Shown piece by piece: positions 1 through 12,637 of a DNA stretch of 64,000 bases. The stretch comes from Taudactylus pleione (taxonomy: Eukaryota; Chordata; Amphibia; Anura; Myobatrachidae). Where the stretch lies: NCBI GenBank assembly GCA_031769625.1, contig JAUIMM010000636.1, positions 3,881,501 through 3,945,500 on the forward strand. Reading direction: 5' to 3'. A program made the position numbers and the translations under genes. The notes beneath the pieces are model-generated. The model was not told the DNA's origin. It saw nothing but the letters and a program-made list of their open reading frames with translations, and searched no databases. Positions within the stretch are counted from its first letter, which is position 1; every line of letters begins with the position of its first letter.

Positions 1-360
1 TTAGGCACCCCCCCGGGAGGGTTAGGGTTAGGCTAGGGGGAGGGAGGATTAGGCACCCCCGGGGGGGACTTAGGGTTAGGCACCCCCCCGGGGGACTTAG
101 GTTTAGGCAGCAGGAAAGGGGGGGGTTAGGGATGGGCACTTAGAGGGTGGATTAGGGTTAGGCACTTGGGGGGAGATTAGGGTTAGGCACCCCTAAGGAG
201 GGTTAGGGGGTTAGATTAGGTTAGTAAGTACTTACCTATTGACGATCGGGATTTCCAGCGCTGTCGGGCTTCCGCTGCCAGGAACTCTGCTTTTGTTGGC
301 CAGGCGCTGCCGGGAATCGAACTGCCAGCCACGCGGCCGGCGGTATATCACACCGATTCC
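1..360 (+). mobile_element. Right part of a G-rich TTAGG-bearing transposable element
   Basis: Positions 1-225 are irregular G-rich repeats of GGGTTAGGCAC blocks. They are followed by a non-repetitive tail (226-360) ending CGGCGGTATATCACACCGATTCC. The same order (TTAGG blocks, a 'tacct' junction, an ATCGGGATTT box, a CGGCGGT box, then GATCC/GATTCC) occurs in the complete copy at 34832-35483. This is therefore the truncated right side of that family, cut by the window edge. The TTAGGG-like motifs are irregular and interrupted, so this is not a telomere array. The superfamily is uncertain. Confidence 0.6.
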
Positions 361-3187
361 GATAACAGGGATGGCATTCTACATATATATTTCCTTTTGC
401 TTTCAACCAAATATTGACCAGCACTACACACCCTATTATATCTGGATACATCTGATTTTGTTTTCCATCATGAACAGTTTTGTCTCGTACAATTGCGTTC
501 TCAGCACTCCAGTAGCGACATGGACAACTGTGGTTTGCCAGTGAGCTCTTTTCTGAAACATAATCCACAAGTTACAGTAGTTAAATTTTCTTCAACTTTG
601 TGAGATTTATTCTGTGTAATATGAGATAAATATGGGAATACTGTAACATGGGCACCCATGGCTTCTCCACTAACATACATGACATATATATTGTACTACA
701 GACAAGTTTGAGTTTATTTTTTTCAGATGATAATATTTTTTTTTATAAACTGCAGAAAACTGTAGGATCCACAGTTACATATTCAGTCACTGTGTGTACC
801 TCTCTCTCTCTCACTCTCTCTCTCTATACAGTATATATACAGTATATGTATATAATTCTGTCTGCAACTGACTGTTTGTGACTGTCAGTTAATTTCTCCT
901 TCCATCCATATCATGATTCACTGCTGTTTGCTCCATACTGATACAAGATATTTCTTTAGCTCTCCGGTAACCTACCCCAGACCAGACTTCAGTGACACAA
1001 ACATAAGCTGCTCTCAGCCGGGCAGATCCATGCGTTAGATCCTCTTCTCTGGAGATGTGAATGTTTGTCCAAGTTCTGAATTATCAGCTCCGTGCAAATG
1101 ACAACTTTTCAATGTTGTATTTGATAGTTGGAGAAGGGATTCATATTCTGATGTGCCAGATCCCTAAATATTTCCACAATGCATTCTGTGGCATTCACAG
1201 ATGGCTGCAGCTGCATTTCAATCTGTTCCATCTGATTGGATTATATGTTTCCTTCCAGTCTGTGGTAATGGTAGAGTTGTTTCCAGATCCCTGGGTTATT
1301 TTCATTGTTGTGACCTTTCCTTTCTACCTGGGTTGCCATGCCATTCAGTTTCCTCTCCTAGATGCTTAAGAAAGTGGTTCACACTCTGCTGTCTGCCGCA
1401 GTGACTGTCATTCTATTTGATGTATTTGTACCAGGTATCGTGTGGCTTTGAAAGTGCAGTGATCTTTAATAGCAGAGTTCTTCTCACACATCTAACAGGT
1501 TCTGCTGACTTTTAGGTCAAAAATGGCAATTCAACGGAATTTTACAGGGCAAAAAACCATTGCCCCTGCTGCTTGCGGTTTATTAATGATCATTGTTGTT
1601 TCTTGTGCCTTTTCCTCTAATTCTCATATTTGCAGTTTTAAAGAACTTTAACGTTTCTGTTTTATATTTGTGTGTTCTAAAGTAAAAAAAAGTTAGTAAA
1701 AGCCATAGAACAGCAGAGCGCTAGATATAACCCCACAGATTAATGGTTATTTAATGTAATGTTCTAAAGTTCTTTACCTAGTGTCTGTTATTTACATATG
1801 TTTTGCATGTACCAAAAGAATGGCATACAAAGGATCAGTAACTAATAGTGCATTACAGTGAAGTTTTAGAAAATATTAACATTCTTGTTATATGGTGGCA
1901 AACAAAACACAAGGTCTATTGGTGCCGCCCTTGAATCAATTTGTACCTTATTCATGACAAACACAATAAAAGCAGAGGAATGTACAATTTGGTGATGTCC
2001 TTGGGTGTGTGGGAGTCTGACAAATAATGGATTGTGAAGGTATTGGCATATCTGTACATTGCAAATAGCAATTTCAGGTTATCATTAGGGGTCCTTTGCT
2101 TTTAGTAAAAACATAATATTTATACATAAAAGAACATGTTTTCAGAACAGCTGAAAACATATATCGTTATTATTCTCATATAGGTTTAGCCATGAATGTA
2201 TGCACTTTATTATGCAGCTTGGCTTTAGTTTCTCTATACTAGAGAAACATACTGTCTCACTGTGCTTGGAAGACAGAGGGCGCCCTTATCTCCATTTATC
2301 TGTCTTACTGCACTTCATAAGCATCAGCCACCTGAAATGGCTGTTTTATAATTAGAGAGATATAAACTGCTATAACACTGTAGCAAAGACCACAACAATA
2401 ATTTAATAACCTTGATAAAAACAGAGAAATACAATAAAGAATATTTTTCATCTGTACTTGGTGGTTAGCACTACTGCAATTTTATCTCAATGTGAATTTA
2501 TTTAAATAATTATAAATCAAAGTGATGCTGATATATAAAACTGTTTTAGTAGAAAAAAAAGAAAATGCAAATTTAATATTTAATTAGGAGTATTTAATTT
2601 ATGGATCATATGGAATTTAAAACACAGTCTGCAATATATAGTAAAGACATTTGGAATCAGTTTCCCTTTTATAACTATCTGTAATAATATGCTGTGTTAT
2701 ATGGTGACTGCTGTTTCATCAACAATGTCTGGATGCATTATCACTCACACTTTCTCACTATATGTAAATAAGTGTGATATAGATAAAAAAAATAATACAG
2801 TAGTATATAACATAAAAAGTGTGTATAATTTATAGAAGGCCATATAATAAAATAATGATGAAGGGTCTGTAGGCTGTTACATTTTAAAAGTTATGCAAAC
2901 TATGAAAATACCAGTATCTGCTATACATGTAGTTACCTGGAAGATGTTTTATTGTTTAACTGATGATGTGTGCAATTGGATACATTAACAATCTATACAT
3001 AGCACTGAGTATGCATCCAATCCCAATGCCATTGGCTTATTCCTAACAGACATTATGCTGTGCAATTTGTGTTAATTAAAAAAATAGCACCATTTTAATA
3101 ATGTACACAAGGTAATAAGTTCAGGTTGTCAGATTTGCTAAGCAATAAAACAGTGATCATTTTGCCCATTACACCTAATAATATGGC
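361..3187. other. AT-rich stretch with no supported gene
   Basis: This stretch is mostly AT-rich single-copy-like sequence. A (TC)n tract at about 800-828 runs into a TATA-rich tract to 858. Short open frames at 648-881 and 1061-1369 show no recognisable domain, no splice context and no codon bias, and are taken as chance. The polyadenylation-like and TATA-like words are expected at this base composition. Confidence 0.6.
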
Positions 3188-3685
3188 CAGGGGCAGGCTG
3201 GGCCGGTGGAGAGCAGGGTGCCATCTGCCCCCCTGAGCCGGTATGATTTAAGCCCTGGGTGGCCACCAGCTGACTGCAGACATACGCTGCATAGACACAC
3301 AGGGCATAGGTTGCTATGGCATCGGAACTGAGGGGAAGGACTGGGAAGAAGAGTCTTATGAAGCCACGGAGGATGCCAGAGTGGAAATCTGCAGAGAATA
3401 TGACGCCACTCAACACCACTGGTAGTGGGCTACGCCGGCTGCTGCTCAAAGTGGACATGCCTTGTTAAGGATTTCTGCAAGGCGAAATCTGAAGGGAGCA
3501 GTAGTGACTGACAGGGTTAGATCCCGGAGTCTGCCAAGCAGCTTCCCACAGGTCTCAGCTGGTGAAGTAGATGAGGAGCAATCCCAGGCAGTGGGGCAGG
3601 CTGCTGTCATATCCCGGGGAAACACTGTATGAAGAATGTGCCAGAGAGAGGAAGGGAATCACAAGCCACAGCTGCAGCACACAAA
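3188..3685. mobile_element. hAT-like element fragment (one end visible)
   Basis: A GC-rich block in AT-rich surroundings starts with CAGGGGCAGGCTGGGCCGG, a CAGGG-type terminus typical of vertebrate hAT MITEs. No matching opposite terminus or 8-bp duplication was found before the next element begins at 3686. It is therefore probably truncated or interrupted. The open frame on the minus strand at 3138-3458 has no recognisable domain. Confidence 0.35.
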
Positions 3686-4285
3686 GGACCTCATTCAGAG
3701 TCTCTCGCTAGCGCTGTGCGCTCGCAAGCGTCCCAATGGTTTGCGTACGCGCATGCGCACGCTTCGTTCTGCGCGTACGCAAACTACTCTGTGCAATAGC
3801 AGGCCGCTCGCTCGCCCAGCAAAGACATCCCAGTGAAGTGAGTGACAGCAGAGGCAGTTTGTGGGTGGTAACAGGGGCAGGACACTAATAACGTGGGAGT
3901 GGAGGTGCGAACGCAGGCGTGCCTGAGTGTTTCAATGCCGTTTTAGAGGCGTGCATAATTAACAGGCAGCGTCATAGTACACGTCACATGCCTGTTTTTT
4001 TACACTGAAGTCCTTGAAGTGCTTGCGGTAGGGTAAGGCAACCACAAGCGCTGCGATCGCTTCCTATTGTCCTCGATGTACCAATGTTTTAATACATTTC
4101 CTGGAGATGATGTTAGCTGGTGGGCGGCTCTGCCTGTGCGATTGGGCATACGCTGGCCGCTCGCTAAGCCATGGTGGGCGCGCTTATGCCTTGGCAAGCG
4201 ATCGCTTTCCGTGGCGTCACTTTGACAAATTTGCATACGCTGGGGACGAGCGATCGCATCTAGTGAGAGACTCTGAATAAGGCCC
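3686..4285 (-). mobile_element. GGGCC-type MITE-like element, 600 bp
   Basis: Terminal inverted repeats of about 26 bp run from GGACCTCATTCAGAGTCTCT to the mirror ending AGACTCTGAATAAGGCCC. The interior holds the core shared with 40384-40968: a GTGGGTGGTAACAGGGGC box, an AGGCGTGC box and a GCATAATTAA box in the same order. That places both in one family and one orientation (opposite to 44842, 50944 and 52802). Flanking trinucleotides are AAA and ATA, so the 3-bp duplication is imperfect. No coding capacity is seen. Confidence 0.65.
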
Positions 4286-4557
4286 ATAGTTTGTACATTA
4301 GGGATTCTCACTAATGACTATTCATACTGTATTTTACATAGAGGAATAAAAGTGAGGCTGCACAGGTGATTTCCATATAAACTGGAAGTAAAAGGTTACC
4401 AGGGCTCAGGCCTAATAAAAATAAACTTACTGAGGCAAGGGAAAGTACAAAATAGCTTTAGTACAGCATTACAGTACACTTCAGGGCAATCAAGTGTCCA
4501 GCTAGCGTATCATTACTAAGTGATGGATCTGACCCATTGTAGTCCAGTTATGACAAT

Positions 4558-4941
4558 GGGCCTGTCTCAGAGTTGTATGCTGTAGCACAGCTGCTGTGTC
4601 TTTGTATGCAGCAGCTGTGCTACAATATGCAAAAGCTGTAGGAGGTGTCTTAAGTAATTAAACGCCCACTGCCAACTTCACTGATCCGATGCAGCGTCCG
4701 GAGACACAGATTACATTTTTACCTTGCTTGTCCGGAGACGCAGCAGTGGATAAACTGCGTGGCCATCGGCCATCTGAGTAACCCTTACTCAGCCAGTTCC
4801 AGTGAAGCTGCATCCTAGGTCGCAGCCACTGGCCTTGGAACACCCAAAAAATGGGGACGACACGCTCTGCACATGCGCGGTACGCCAAACATCAGGGTTG
4901 TACGTAAACTGCTGAGTATGAATACAATTCTGAATCAGCCC
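4558..4941. mobile_element. GGGCC-type MITE-like element, 384 bp
   Basis: The left end GGGCCTGTCTCAGAGTTGTA is mirrored by the right end TACAATTCTGAATCAGCCC. The TIR is about 22 bp with a few mismatches. Just inside the left end is a perfect 15-bp stem, GTAGCACAGCTGCTG at 4582-4596 against 4609-4623, with a 12-nt loop. Termini are closest to the element at 56791-57566. Flanks AAT and TAT give no perfect duplication. Confidence 0.6.
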
Positions 4942-5648
4942 TATGTGAACCACAAGGAATTAATGACATTATTCAGAGTAGTGTGGATTTGAAGTAACAA
5001 GTGAGTCTGCGTGAGAAATACATACCTACATTTCAGTCATGAGGTATGTAGATATATATATTCCAGTCATAATAATATATTTTGTTAAATTCATAAATAT
5101 CTAACAGGTTTGTACTATTAGTACACATACCGCAGTGTTAAAGCTGCTCCTGCTTCGCCTGTTATAAGTGTAAAGCAGGAGGCAGCTACTGAGATGTGCA
5201 CTAAGAAATGTGCACCCGAAGAGGGTGAAAAGTCACCCCTTGGTGATGACAGGCAGCAGAGCAGTGACTGGACTCACCCTCTCTTCCCGAAGTACTGCAG
5301 CAGTAAGATTGTTTTTCTATGTCCAAACTTTATTGAAAACGGACAAAAGTGACAGAGCTCACTTCCTGCTTCTTCACTGCACAGGAGGCAGATACCGGCA
5401 GCTACAGGACAGGGAGCCAGCGCTGGAGAAGACACCCAACTGTAAGTGATCTCTCCCCTTAGTAACACCTGGGACACTTAGTGCTGCCACAGGTAGCTAT
5501 AGCAGCGCTAAGTGACCCAGGTGCAGAGCGATATTGTAGCTGGCAGCCTGCAGGTATGGAAAATCCCTTTAGCACATACTGTACAGAATGTACAGGGATT
5601 TTCACTGTATTTTACTTTTTTAACCTTTTCTCCTTTTAGTACATAGAC

Positions 5649-5833
5649 CAGGGGTTCCCAACCACAGTCCTTAAGGCACACTAACAGTCCAGGTTTTAGG
5701 GATAGCCATACTTGAGCACAAGTGACTTAATTAGTACCTCAGTTATTTTGATTTAGCCACCTGTGCACAATCATGGATATCACTAAAACCGGGACTGTTA
5801 GTGTGCCTTGAGGGCCGAGGTTGGGAACCACTG
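5649..5833. mobile_element. hAT MITE, 185 bp
   Basis: Termini are CAGGGGTTCCCAACC and GGTTGGGAACCACTG, a classic vertebrate hAT end. Flanks are ACATAGAC (5641-5648) and ACCTAGAC (5834-5841), a 7/8-matched 8-bp duplication with central TA, the Buster-type target pattern. The interior includes a second inverted region (CACTAACAGTCC near the left, GGACTGTTAGTGTG near the right). Non-coding. Confidence 0.85.
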
Positions 5834-6167
5834 ACCTAGACCATTAACTTTACAGCTGTATAGATAAATATATAGATAATATCAGTATAAATAACTTTAG
5901 TAATGTATGATATTTCACCACTCATCATGTATAGGGTTTTATACTTAATGTGTGGTGGTAAAGTGTAATACGCCTAATAATAATGAGTTAGGTTTCCAAG
6001 TCTAGACTTTAGGATCCCTATTGTGTCACATTAAAGTAGTGTAGTTGCGTATGTATTTACGGATGACTTGTTGACAGGATGACATGTTCCTGTAAAATCA
6101 AGTTGCAATTCTTACCTTGCTTATCCATTTACAGTTGTAAGCGAAATATATTGTTTACTGTACTGCA

Positions 6168-7046
6168 GGGCTCGACAAATCCCAGGGGTCAGTTCACCAT
6201 GGCTACCAGATTATGCTGCCTGGCTACCAGATTTGCAGTGAGGGAGGAAGCAGATCCACATCAGCCCCAGCAGAGATTCTTGCCTATAGTATTGTGGCAT
6301 TAATTTCATGCACAGGAGTGCATGTGCTGAGTGTCTCTTACAGTGACTGCTGTGCCTGTGTCCGTCCTGGCCTGCGCTGACTCCTCCTCTCCATCCTGGC
6401 CTGCTCTGACCCCTGCTGTCTGTCCCAGTCTACTCTGATCCTCCTGTATGCCTCCCGGCTGTCTACTGTCTGCTATCTCTGGCTGCATAGAGCTCTCCGA
6501 TAATAGGGTCTATGCGTTGCCAGGTATTGCGGAGTGGCTTCGGAGGGATAGTGGTGTGACCACGAGGGGAGGGAGGTTTTGTTGTACTTTCTAGCACCAT
6601 TGTTTTATGTGAAATGTGGTACATTATTACTGGAGGGTGGAGCAGGGGAGCTGTGCAGAGCAGTGAGGGGGCCTCCATTTTACTGTATCCATTCAACTGC
6701 AACCATTTTGTGGACTAGTATAGTGTGTATAACAGTTGCATAACACACAGAGCTGTGCTCCTCACTCACGTAGTTTTTTTTCGGGGGGCGGTGGGCTGGC
6801 TCCTACACTTACATCCTGGCTCCTTCTTTTTAATTGGCTTGGGTGGAGGCACTTAGAATTAACATATCCTACTACATCCCCAACACTTTATTATAAATCA
6901 GACATTGCCTCGGAGTGTAAGGTAGGCTACAGACATAAAAATATGCTTTATTGGCAGAAAAAGTTTTTTCTAGTGTTAGATCCAGGCAGCGGCAGAGTCA
7001 GCGGGAGACAGAGCCAAAACCAGTGTGGTCAGGTAATTACTGGGCT
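6168..7046. mobile_element. Probable hAT-derived fragment with GC-rich interior
   Basis: CAGGGCTCGACAAATCCC at 6168 is a hAT-style terminus, followed by paired 'ggctaccaga' direct repeats and GC-rich sequence. The block leads to a second GC-rich stretch at 6770-6860 and then into the minisatellite at 7047. No mirror-image right end was seen, so the extent is a guess. The open frames here have no recognisable product. Confidence 0.3.
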
Positions 7047-7845
7047 GGGGACACTGCTTAAGGGGCAGTACTTTAGGGGGCACAAATACAGGGGGCACTG
7101 CTTACGGGGCACTACTTTTGGGGGCACAAATACAGGGGGCACTGCTTAGGGGGCACTACTTTAGGGGGCACAAATACACGGGGCACTGCTTAAGGGGCAC
7201 AAATACAGGGAGCACTGCTTAAGGGGCACTACTTTAGGGGGCACAAATACAGGGGGCACTGCATAAGGGGCACAAATACAGGGAGCACTGCTTAAGGGGT
7301 ACAACTTTAGGGGGCACAAATACAAGGGGCACTGCATAAGGGGCACAAATACAGGGAGCACTGCTTAAGGGGCACTACTTTAGGGGGCACAAATACAGGG
7401 GGCACTGCATAAGGGCCAAAACTACAGGGGGCACTGTATAAGGGGCACAAATACAAGGGGCACAAATACAAGGGGCACAAATACAGGGAGCACTGCTTAA
7501 GGGGCACTACTTTCGGGGGCACAAATACAGGGGGCACTGCATAAGGGGCACAAATACAGAGAGCACTGCTTAAGGGGCACTACTTTAGGGGGCACAAATA
7601 CAGGGGGCACTGCATAAGGGGCACAAATACAGAGAGCACTGCTTAAGGGGCACTACTTTAGGGGGCACAAATACAGGGGGCACTGCATAAGGGCCAAAAC
7701 TACAGGGGGTACTGCATAAGGGCCAAAACTACAGGGGGCACTGCATAAGGGGCACAAATACAAGGGGCACTGCATAAGCGGCCAAAACTACAGGCAGCAC
7801 TGCATAAGGGGCACAAATACAGGGACACTGCATAAAGGACACAAA
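7047..7845 (-). repeat. GC-rich minisatellite with composite units
   Basis: About 800 bp are built from three modules in varying order: CACTGCTTAAGGGG, CACTACTTTAGGGGG and CACAAATACAGGGGG. The modules form higher-order units of roughly 45-75 bp. The minus strand reads without stops through long parts, giving peptide repeats rich in Cys-Pro-Leu, which is a side effect of repetition. Read on the minus strand, the motif TATGCAGTGCCCCC also occurs in the array at 22110-22893, so the two arrays are related and lie in opposite orientation. Confidence 0.85.
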
Positions 7846-8927
7846 TTGGTCATGCTCCTGCAAATGTCATACCAAAGGCGTGCGCACAAAAATGGGGCAT
7901 GGCCTTGTGACAGCTAGGCCACGCTCCATTTTTGTGTGTACTTTCGGTTGGTTCTTTAACTTAGCTACAGGTATTTTTTGGCTCTTTGCCCCTGACTGTT
8001 TGGCCGCCCCTGTAATAGGGCAATGCAGAAAGCAGTCTTTTTGTTAGAGTAACAGTCATTTTCTTAAAAAGAAAAAGGACTTTTCATCATTAAGTCAGCC
8101 TGTATTTTATAACTAAAATCACTTCTTAACGTTTGGTCTTCATGGGCTGGTGCTGTGTGCTTTCCCCCCAGACCCTGAATATGGCTACATCCAGTTTTTT
8201 TATTTTCCTTAGTGTTCTATATGTGTTCTGTAACTAATTCAACAAAGACATTTAGACATTTTATTATGTCAAATTAATTTGATTATTGGCATAACTGGTG
8301 CAGTGTAACCTATATACAGATAACCTATATCAGAGATCCTGATAATGTCTGAGATCTGTAGACTAGAAATCACCATACTGTCAAACCTGATACATCCTGA
8401 TACATTGCATTTCAGTGTTTTTACTTAAATGTTTATAGCATTTGGGAATGGGAGACGCATTCAGTATGTATCCCATAAAACTGCCATTACAGCATATGCT
8501 GTCAGTCTGCCACTAACTTGGGGTTGCCATAAAAATGTTTCAGTATTTAGTGAGCATAATTACAGTATCTCTATTATAGAATATACAAACCATTAGGAGA
8601 TATTTGTTAGTTTCTCAACCATCCACATTGTAAAGCAGTTTAACATGTTTGGTGTATGCATTAGCGAAAACACCTTAGTACTTTGGGAATTCTCACTCGC
8701 AACAATCCATATGTTGTGGATTGGGATAAACCTCTAGCTACAGTTTTCATTTATTGTATTGCACGATTCTCAGTGTGTACTAAACTATTTTTAAAAAGTT
8801 TTCTTGTGTCTTATGTTATGTTACTAAAACCTGGGATTGATATAAAATATTTCATCCAGTTTTTCATCCTCACAGTTTTATGCACGTGGCAGTTGAGTGC
8901 ATTTCAGACAGAATATATGCTAGAGTA
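7846..8927. other. Minisatellite flank, then gene-free background
   Basis: Just right of the minisatellite, 7885-7940 contains an imperfect inverted repeat (CACAAAAATGG with CCATTTTTGTG around a GGCATGGCCT/AGGCCACGC core), probably part of the element that carries the array. From about 8030 the sequence is ordinary AT-rich background. The open frame at 8683-9009 runs into the mariner remnant and is not a gene. Confidence 0.5.
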
Positions 8928-9448
8928 CGAGGGTGGATCCAAAAGTCGGTGTCCTGACCATGAATTACAGAGACATTTAAATTCAAATTGCATTTATTTT
9001 TTTAAATAGTCTCCATTTATTTCAATACACTTCTCCCATCGATCTCCAACCTCTTGATTCCATTCAGGAAAAAGTCTGGTGATTGGACCTGACACCAGTC
9101 GTGTACAGCAGTCCTGACATCATCATCAGACGCAAAAGTCTTCCTACGTTTGTGTTCCTTGAGTGTGAGTGTGAATTTCAGTAGGCGTCATCTTCTTCAT
9201 TTGCAGATATTTAATGACGGCTCGAATTTAAGCTTCCTCCATTCTTCAGTATTCTCCATTTTACAACTTTTTTTGTGATATTGTTCCGTTTATTATTCTA
9301 TAACTGCAAAAATAAAAGAGGAGTTGTACTGTAATATTCCAAAGTGTTATACTAAGACCTCTGGTACATATTGTACATACAGTAAATAAATACAGGGCGA
9401 CATTTAATACTACGTCAGGATATGGACTTTTGGATCCCCCCTCGCAGG
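8928..9448 (-). pseudogene. Internally deleted mariner element (transposase remnant)
   Basis: The ends match as inverted repeats: CGAGGGTGGATCCAAAAGTC on the left, and on the right the mirror of CGAGGGGGGATCCAAAAGTC followed by TATCCTGA-like bases. On the minus strand the sequence reads as the amino-terminal helix-turn-helix part of a mariner transposase (residues RAVIKYLQMKKMTPTEIH, encoded near 9190-9235). It then jumps to a carboxy-terminal motif (DRWEKCIEINGDYLK, near 9000-9045). The whole DDD catalytic region between them is missing, and frames shift at least twice. A complete mariner is about 1.3 kb; this is about 520 bp. It is a non-autonomous relic. The flanking TA is seen on the left but has decayed on the right. 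Confidence 0.8.
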
Positions 9449-9760
9449 TTCTATATATTCTGAATGCACAGTTTTCTGTAATCCTTTTCAATCTAATAGG
9501 CGGATAAATATGGGGACGCCAAGAAAGGAGGTGGCCAGTCTGGGAACATGGCCTGCTAGGGAGTTGTAACCCCAAGATGGCAATATCATGCCTCCATCTG
9601 CAGATTCTTCAGCGGCCCCCGGAATTCTTAATGAGGAATGAAAGTCTGACATAACAGGGTCAAATAAATTGTGTGAGGAAAGGAAGCATTGTGAGACTAG
9701 TGTAGGCAAGCCTCTCAGGAAGCTTGGGAACATGAGAGTATAGATGGGACAGTAATCTAA
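9449..9760. other. Gene-free spacer between mariner remnant and palindromic MITE
   Basis: I see no repeat boundary, RNA gene or domain here. Overlapping minus-strand frames at 9261-9575 and 9488-9781 run across the mariner terminus and into the next MITE, so they cannot be real genes. Confidence 0.5.
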
Positions 9761-9762
9761 TA

Positions 9763-10114
9763 CAGATGTGCCCACATACATCTATCCTCCGTGCACTACA
9801 AGTGGTGCCACACTTAACCCGGGAGATCAAATGTGACTCGGTAGCTTTGCATGCCACTTTTCACCTTCAAATGCGTCTTATTCGCACAGCGATGCGAATA
9901 GGTAGCACTAGCAGCTTCTGCTGATTAAAATTATATGCAGCATGTCTGTGTTCTCTGTGCATCTGTGGGTGTATCTGCATGCTAAACGCTACGTTATAGT
10001 GTAACAGCCATGACACTGTAACGTAGCATTTCGAATGCAGATGCGCCCACGGGATGGCGCGACTAGAAGGGCTGTTTAATGCGCCAGGAGGCTAGATGTA
10101 TGTGGACCCATCTG
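9763..10114. mobile_element. Palindromic TA-flanked MITE, 352 bp
   Basis: The element begins CAGATGTGCCCACATACATC and ends with the mirror image, with TA directly outside each end (9761-9762 and 10115-10116), as for Tc1/mariner-type insertions. Much of it folds on itself around a centre near 10005, where GCTACGTTATAGTGT faces ACACTGTAACGTAGC. Related copies are at 25957-26452 and 45832-46266. It is non-coding. The Tc1/mariner assignment rests only on the TA duplication and is inference. Confidence 0.7.
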
Positions 10115-10417
10115 TAGTCACAATGAGTTTTTCTCAGCATAGGAATAATGACCATACTGTGTGCTTGAAAAATGATAGAAAGAAAACCATGAAGGGCAAT
10201 ATACAGATGTTAGTTACCAGATGGCTTGGCGTAACAGTGTTTATAGAAGTGAATTAAATATATTAAAGAGGTGTTTGGGGTTAGATGCCAGAGTGAAGAT
10301 GAGAGGTTTAAAAAGTATATTTGTTGAGCAGTGTCTGTAGCATTTCAGTAAGAGTGGTAGATAGCAATATATCTGAGGAAATCATCAGTATGATACGCTG
10401 TACCTTCACCAATAAAG

Positions 10418-10790
10418 CATACTTGTCTACCCTTCAGATTCAGCCGGGAGCCTACCAAAAATCATGCGCCGCTCCCAGCCCCCCGGAAAAGCAGGCAAGC
10501 CTCCTGGAGGATCCCCAGGATTTGAAACACAAACCCCCGTAGCGAGGGTAGCTGATGACGCGATTCACACCGAATCGCATCATCATTACCCTACCGCCTG
10601 CTTTACAATGCCGGTAATTTCTGCATTGTAAAGCGGGGCCAAAATGATGCAATCATGTGACCAAGCTCCCCGTTTCGCCCGCAAATGCCAGGTAATATGT
10701 CCGGCCGCACCCCTATACCGGCCACGCTCCCCTGCTATGTCGACCTGGCTTCTCACTATCAGAAGGGGCACGCAAGAATGTCAGCAAGCC
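10418..10790. mobile_element. CATACTT-ended MITE, right end lost
   Basis: CATACTTGTCTACCC at 10418 is the same terminus as in the element at 30912-31233, whose right end reads GGCAAGTATG. The GC-rich interior holds inverted segments (GATGACGCGATTC facing GAATCGCATCATC at 10554-10585; CTTTACAATGCCGG facing a TGCATTGTAAAG segment at 10600-10633). No mirror end is found downstream, so the right edge is set where GC-rich sequence stops. Confidence 0.5.
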
Positions 10791-12637
10791 TGTAGTAAGG
10801 TACTATTTGAGGGAATGTAGCTAATGTGTTTCCTTTGTGTAATGGCTGAGGTCATGGGCGACAGTGAGAAGAAAGAGTAGCAGAAACCACTTAATCGGGG
10901 ACTGGTATTAGGGTGTGGTTATGATTTGGTAGTGACAGATAAGGACTAGAGAGGGCAGAACCTGGTGAGAGTTGGAAGGTTATTGAAAGTTAAGGTAATA
11001 GGCTTTATTGCATTAGTGTGCAGAGACGTTAAAGTGGTGGAGAGGAGATTGTACAGGAGGCGTCAGCCTGAGAGAGGGAAATGAGCGTTAAAGAAATCAG
11101 AAGCTGAACTGTGTGGCTGAATTGTATGATGGGATACAGGTGAAGCCATTTATGTAAAGTGGTAGAATTTTCAAGGTAAAGAAAACAGACAATAGCTGAA
11201 GTAGATAAGTAAATGCTAATTACTGCTTTCAACTGTTTCATTGGTTAACAAAAACTTCTAGCATCCTTGACTGTTCAAGTCATGTTTTAAGTGGCATTAT
11301 CCACTTAAGCAGAAGGCATTTATCATTTTATGTGCATGTGTAGAAACTATGTATTAGTGAGGAATGGCTGTTATCATCACCCGATATGGATGAATGGAGA
11401 AAACAGTTATTCACAGGCAGCATAGACCTCTTGTGCTGTTATTGCCTGTGGCTCAAAAACACTTTGATGGGTAAAATCTACATCTTTGATTAACATATGT
11501 TGCCGTAAAATAGGGATCTCATATCATACATACAGCATGGAATGGTAATTTATGCCAAATTATCACTGTTAAGGCAGAAAACATTCTGTATGTGGAACCA
11601 AGTATATGTCACAAGGAATATTGTAAAATATGTGTTAGCATAATAATTTTTAGCTGTACTGTGATTTTAATATAAAGTTTGGCACTTTGGCTGTGTAACA
11701 TAGATATGTACTTGTCACCTATGTTCATACTAGTATTCCACTTACAGTACAGTCTGATGCATCATTTTTATGCACGTCACAGTAGCTATGTCAATTATTT
11801 CTGATTTCTTGCAAGTTCCTCTGATTTAGAGCCAGCCTCATTGACTTTTAGTATCAGCGTTCTCCAGACATTAATGGGGCCTTACTGAAAGGAATCTGTT
11901 AAAATGCTATTTTTTTCAACCATAACATGAAATCATACTAGCTGTTCCTGTGGATCCTGATATGTCTCCCTGCCCTGTAGGACATACAGTCTGACTACAT
12001 GACATTGCCACCTTGCTCTCTAGCCTTTTGGATAAAACCTTATGTTACAAACATCTGAATATATGTCAGTGAGTATATTTGACATAATTAATTTAGTTTT
12101 GCAGTTTTAGGCGCCTGACAACAAGACATTTTATAGCTATTATATGAAATGCGCAAATTGTTCCCATGCTGATAGATTTACAATGTCTGAGTGATTGGTC
12201 ACAATTGGTGCTATTTCTGAGAACACTGTCTTTTTTTAAATATTTAAAAAATTGTTCAATGTCCAGCTCCAACATAGCAGGCTGGCAGCTAGACGTTTGG
12301 TCCATGAAATTATTTTTGACTCATCCATTGTCTGGAAACAATCTTCCTTTACCTAATATCACATGCCCTTTTGTAGACTTTCATGTCATTGCATGTTCAA
12401 ACTAGACATATAAATTTGGCACTAATCACTACTTGTGAAAACCCTCTTTAATAAGCAAATTTAGGGTTAATTAATACTGCATAATCTACAAAGGCAGGGA
12501 GAATATATATAATTAGAGACATATTGTGTTTCCTGTAGTGAACATATCCCTTCCTATAGTTAGTATTTTATATTTCAGAGACGTGATGTCTCCCAGGATC
12601 ACAGATTCATTTAGTATATCATATTAAGGTCTATAGG
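10791..12637. other. AT-rich background with no supported gene
   Basis: This is about 1.8 kb of AT-rich sequence without recognisable repeats, tandem arrays, RNA genes or protein motifs. Open frames at 12093-12305 (-) and 12166-12405 (+) overlap each other and lack any domain. Confidence 0.6.

Noticed and set aside
1..225. Telomere or subtelomeric array
   Set aside because: TTAGGG-like words are irregular and belong to a dispersed element that recurs internally at 20.8, 25.4 and 35 kb.
1061..1369. 102-codon hydrophobic frame as a membrane protein
   Set aside because: AT/T-rich sequence gives hydrophobic readings by chance. No supporting signal, homologous family or splice structure.
7161..7537. 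Cys-Pro-Leu repeat protein on the minus strand
   Set aside because: Produced by the GC-rich minisatellite. No start context, flanking exon or domain.
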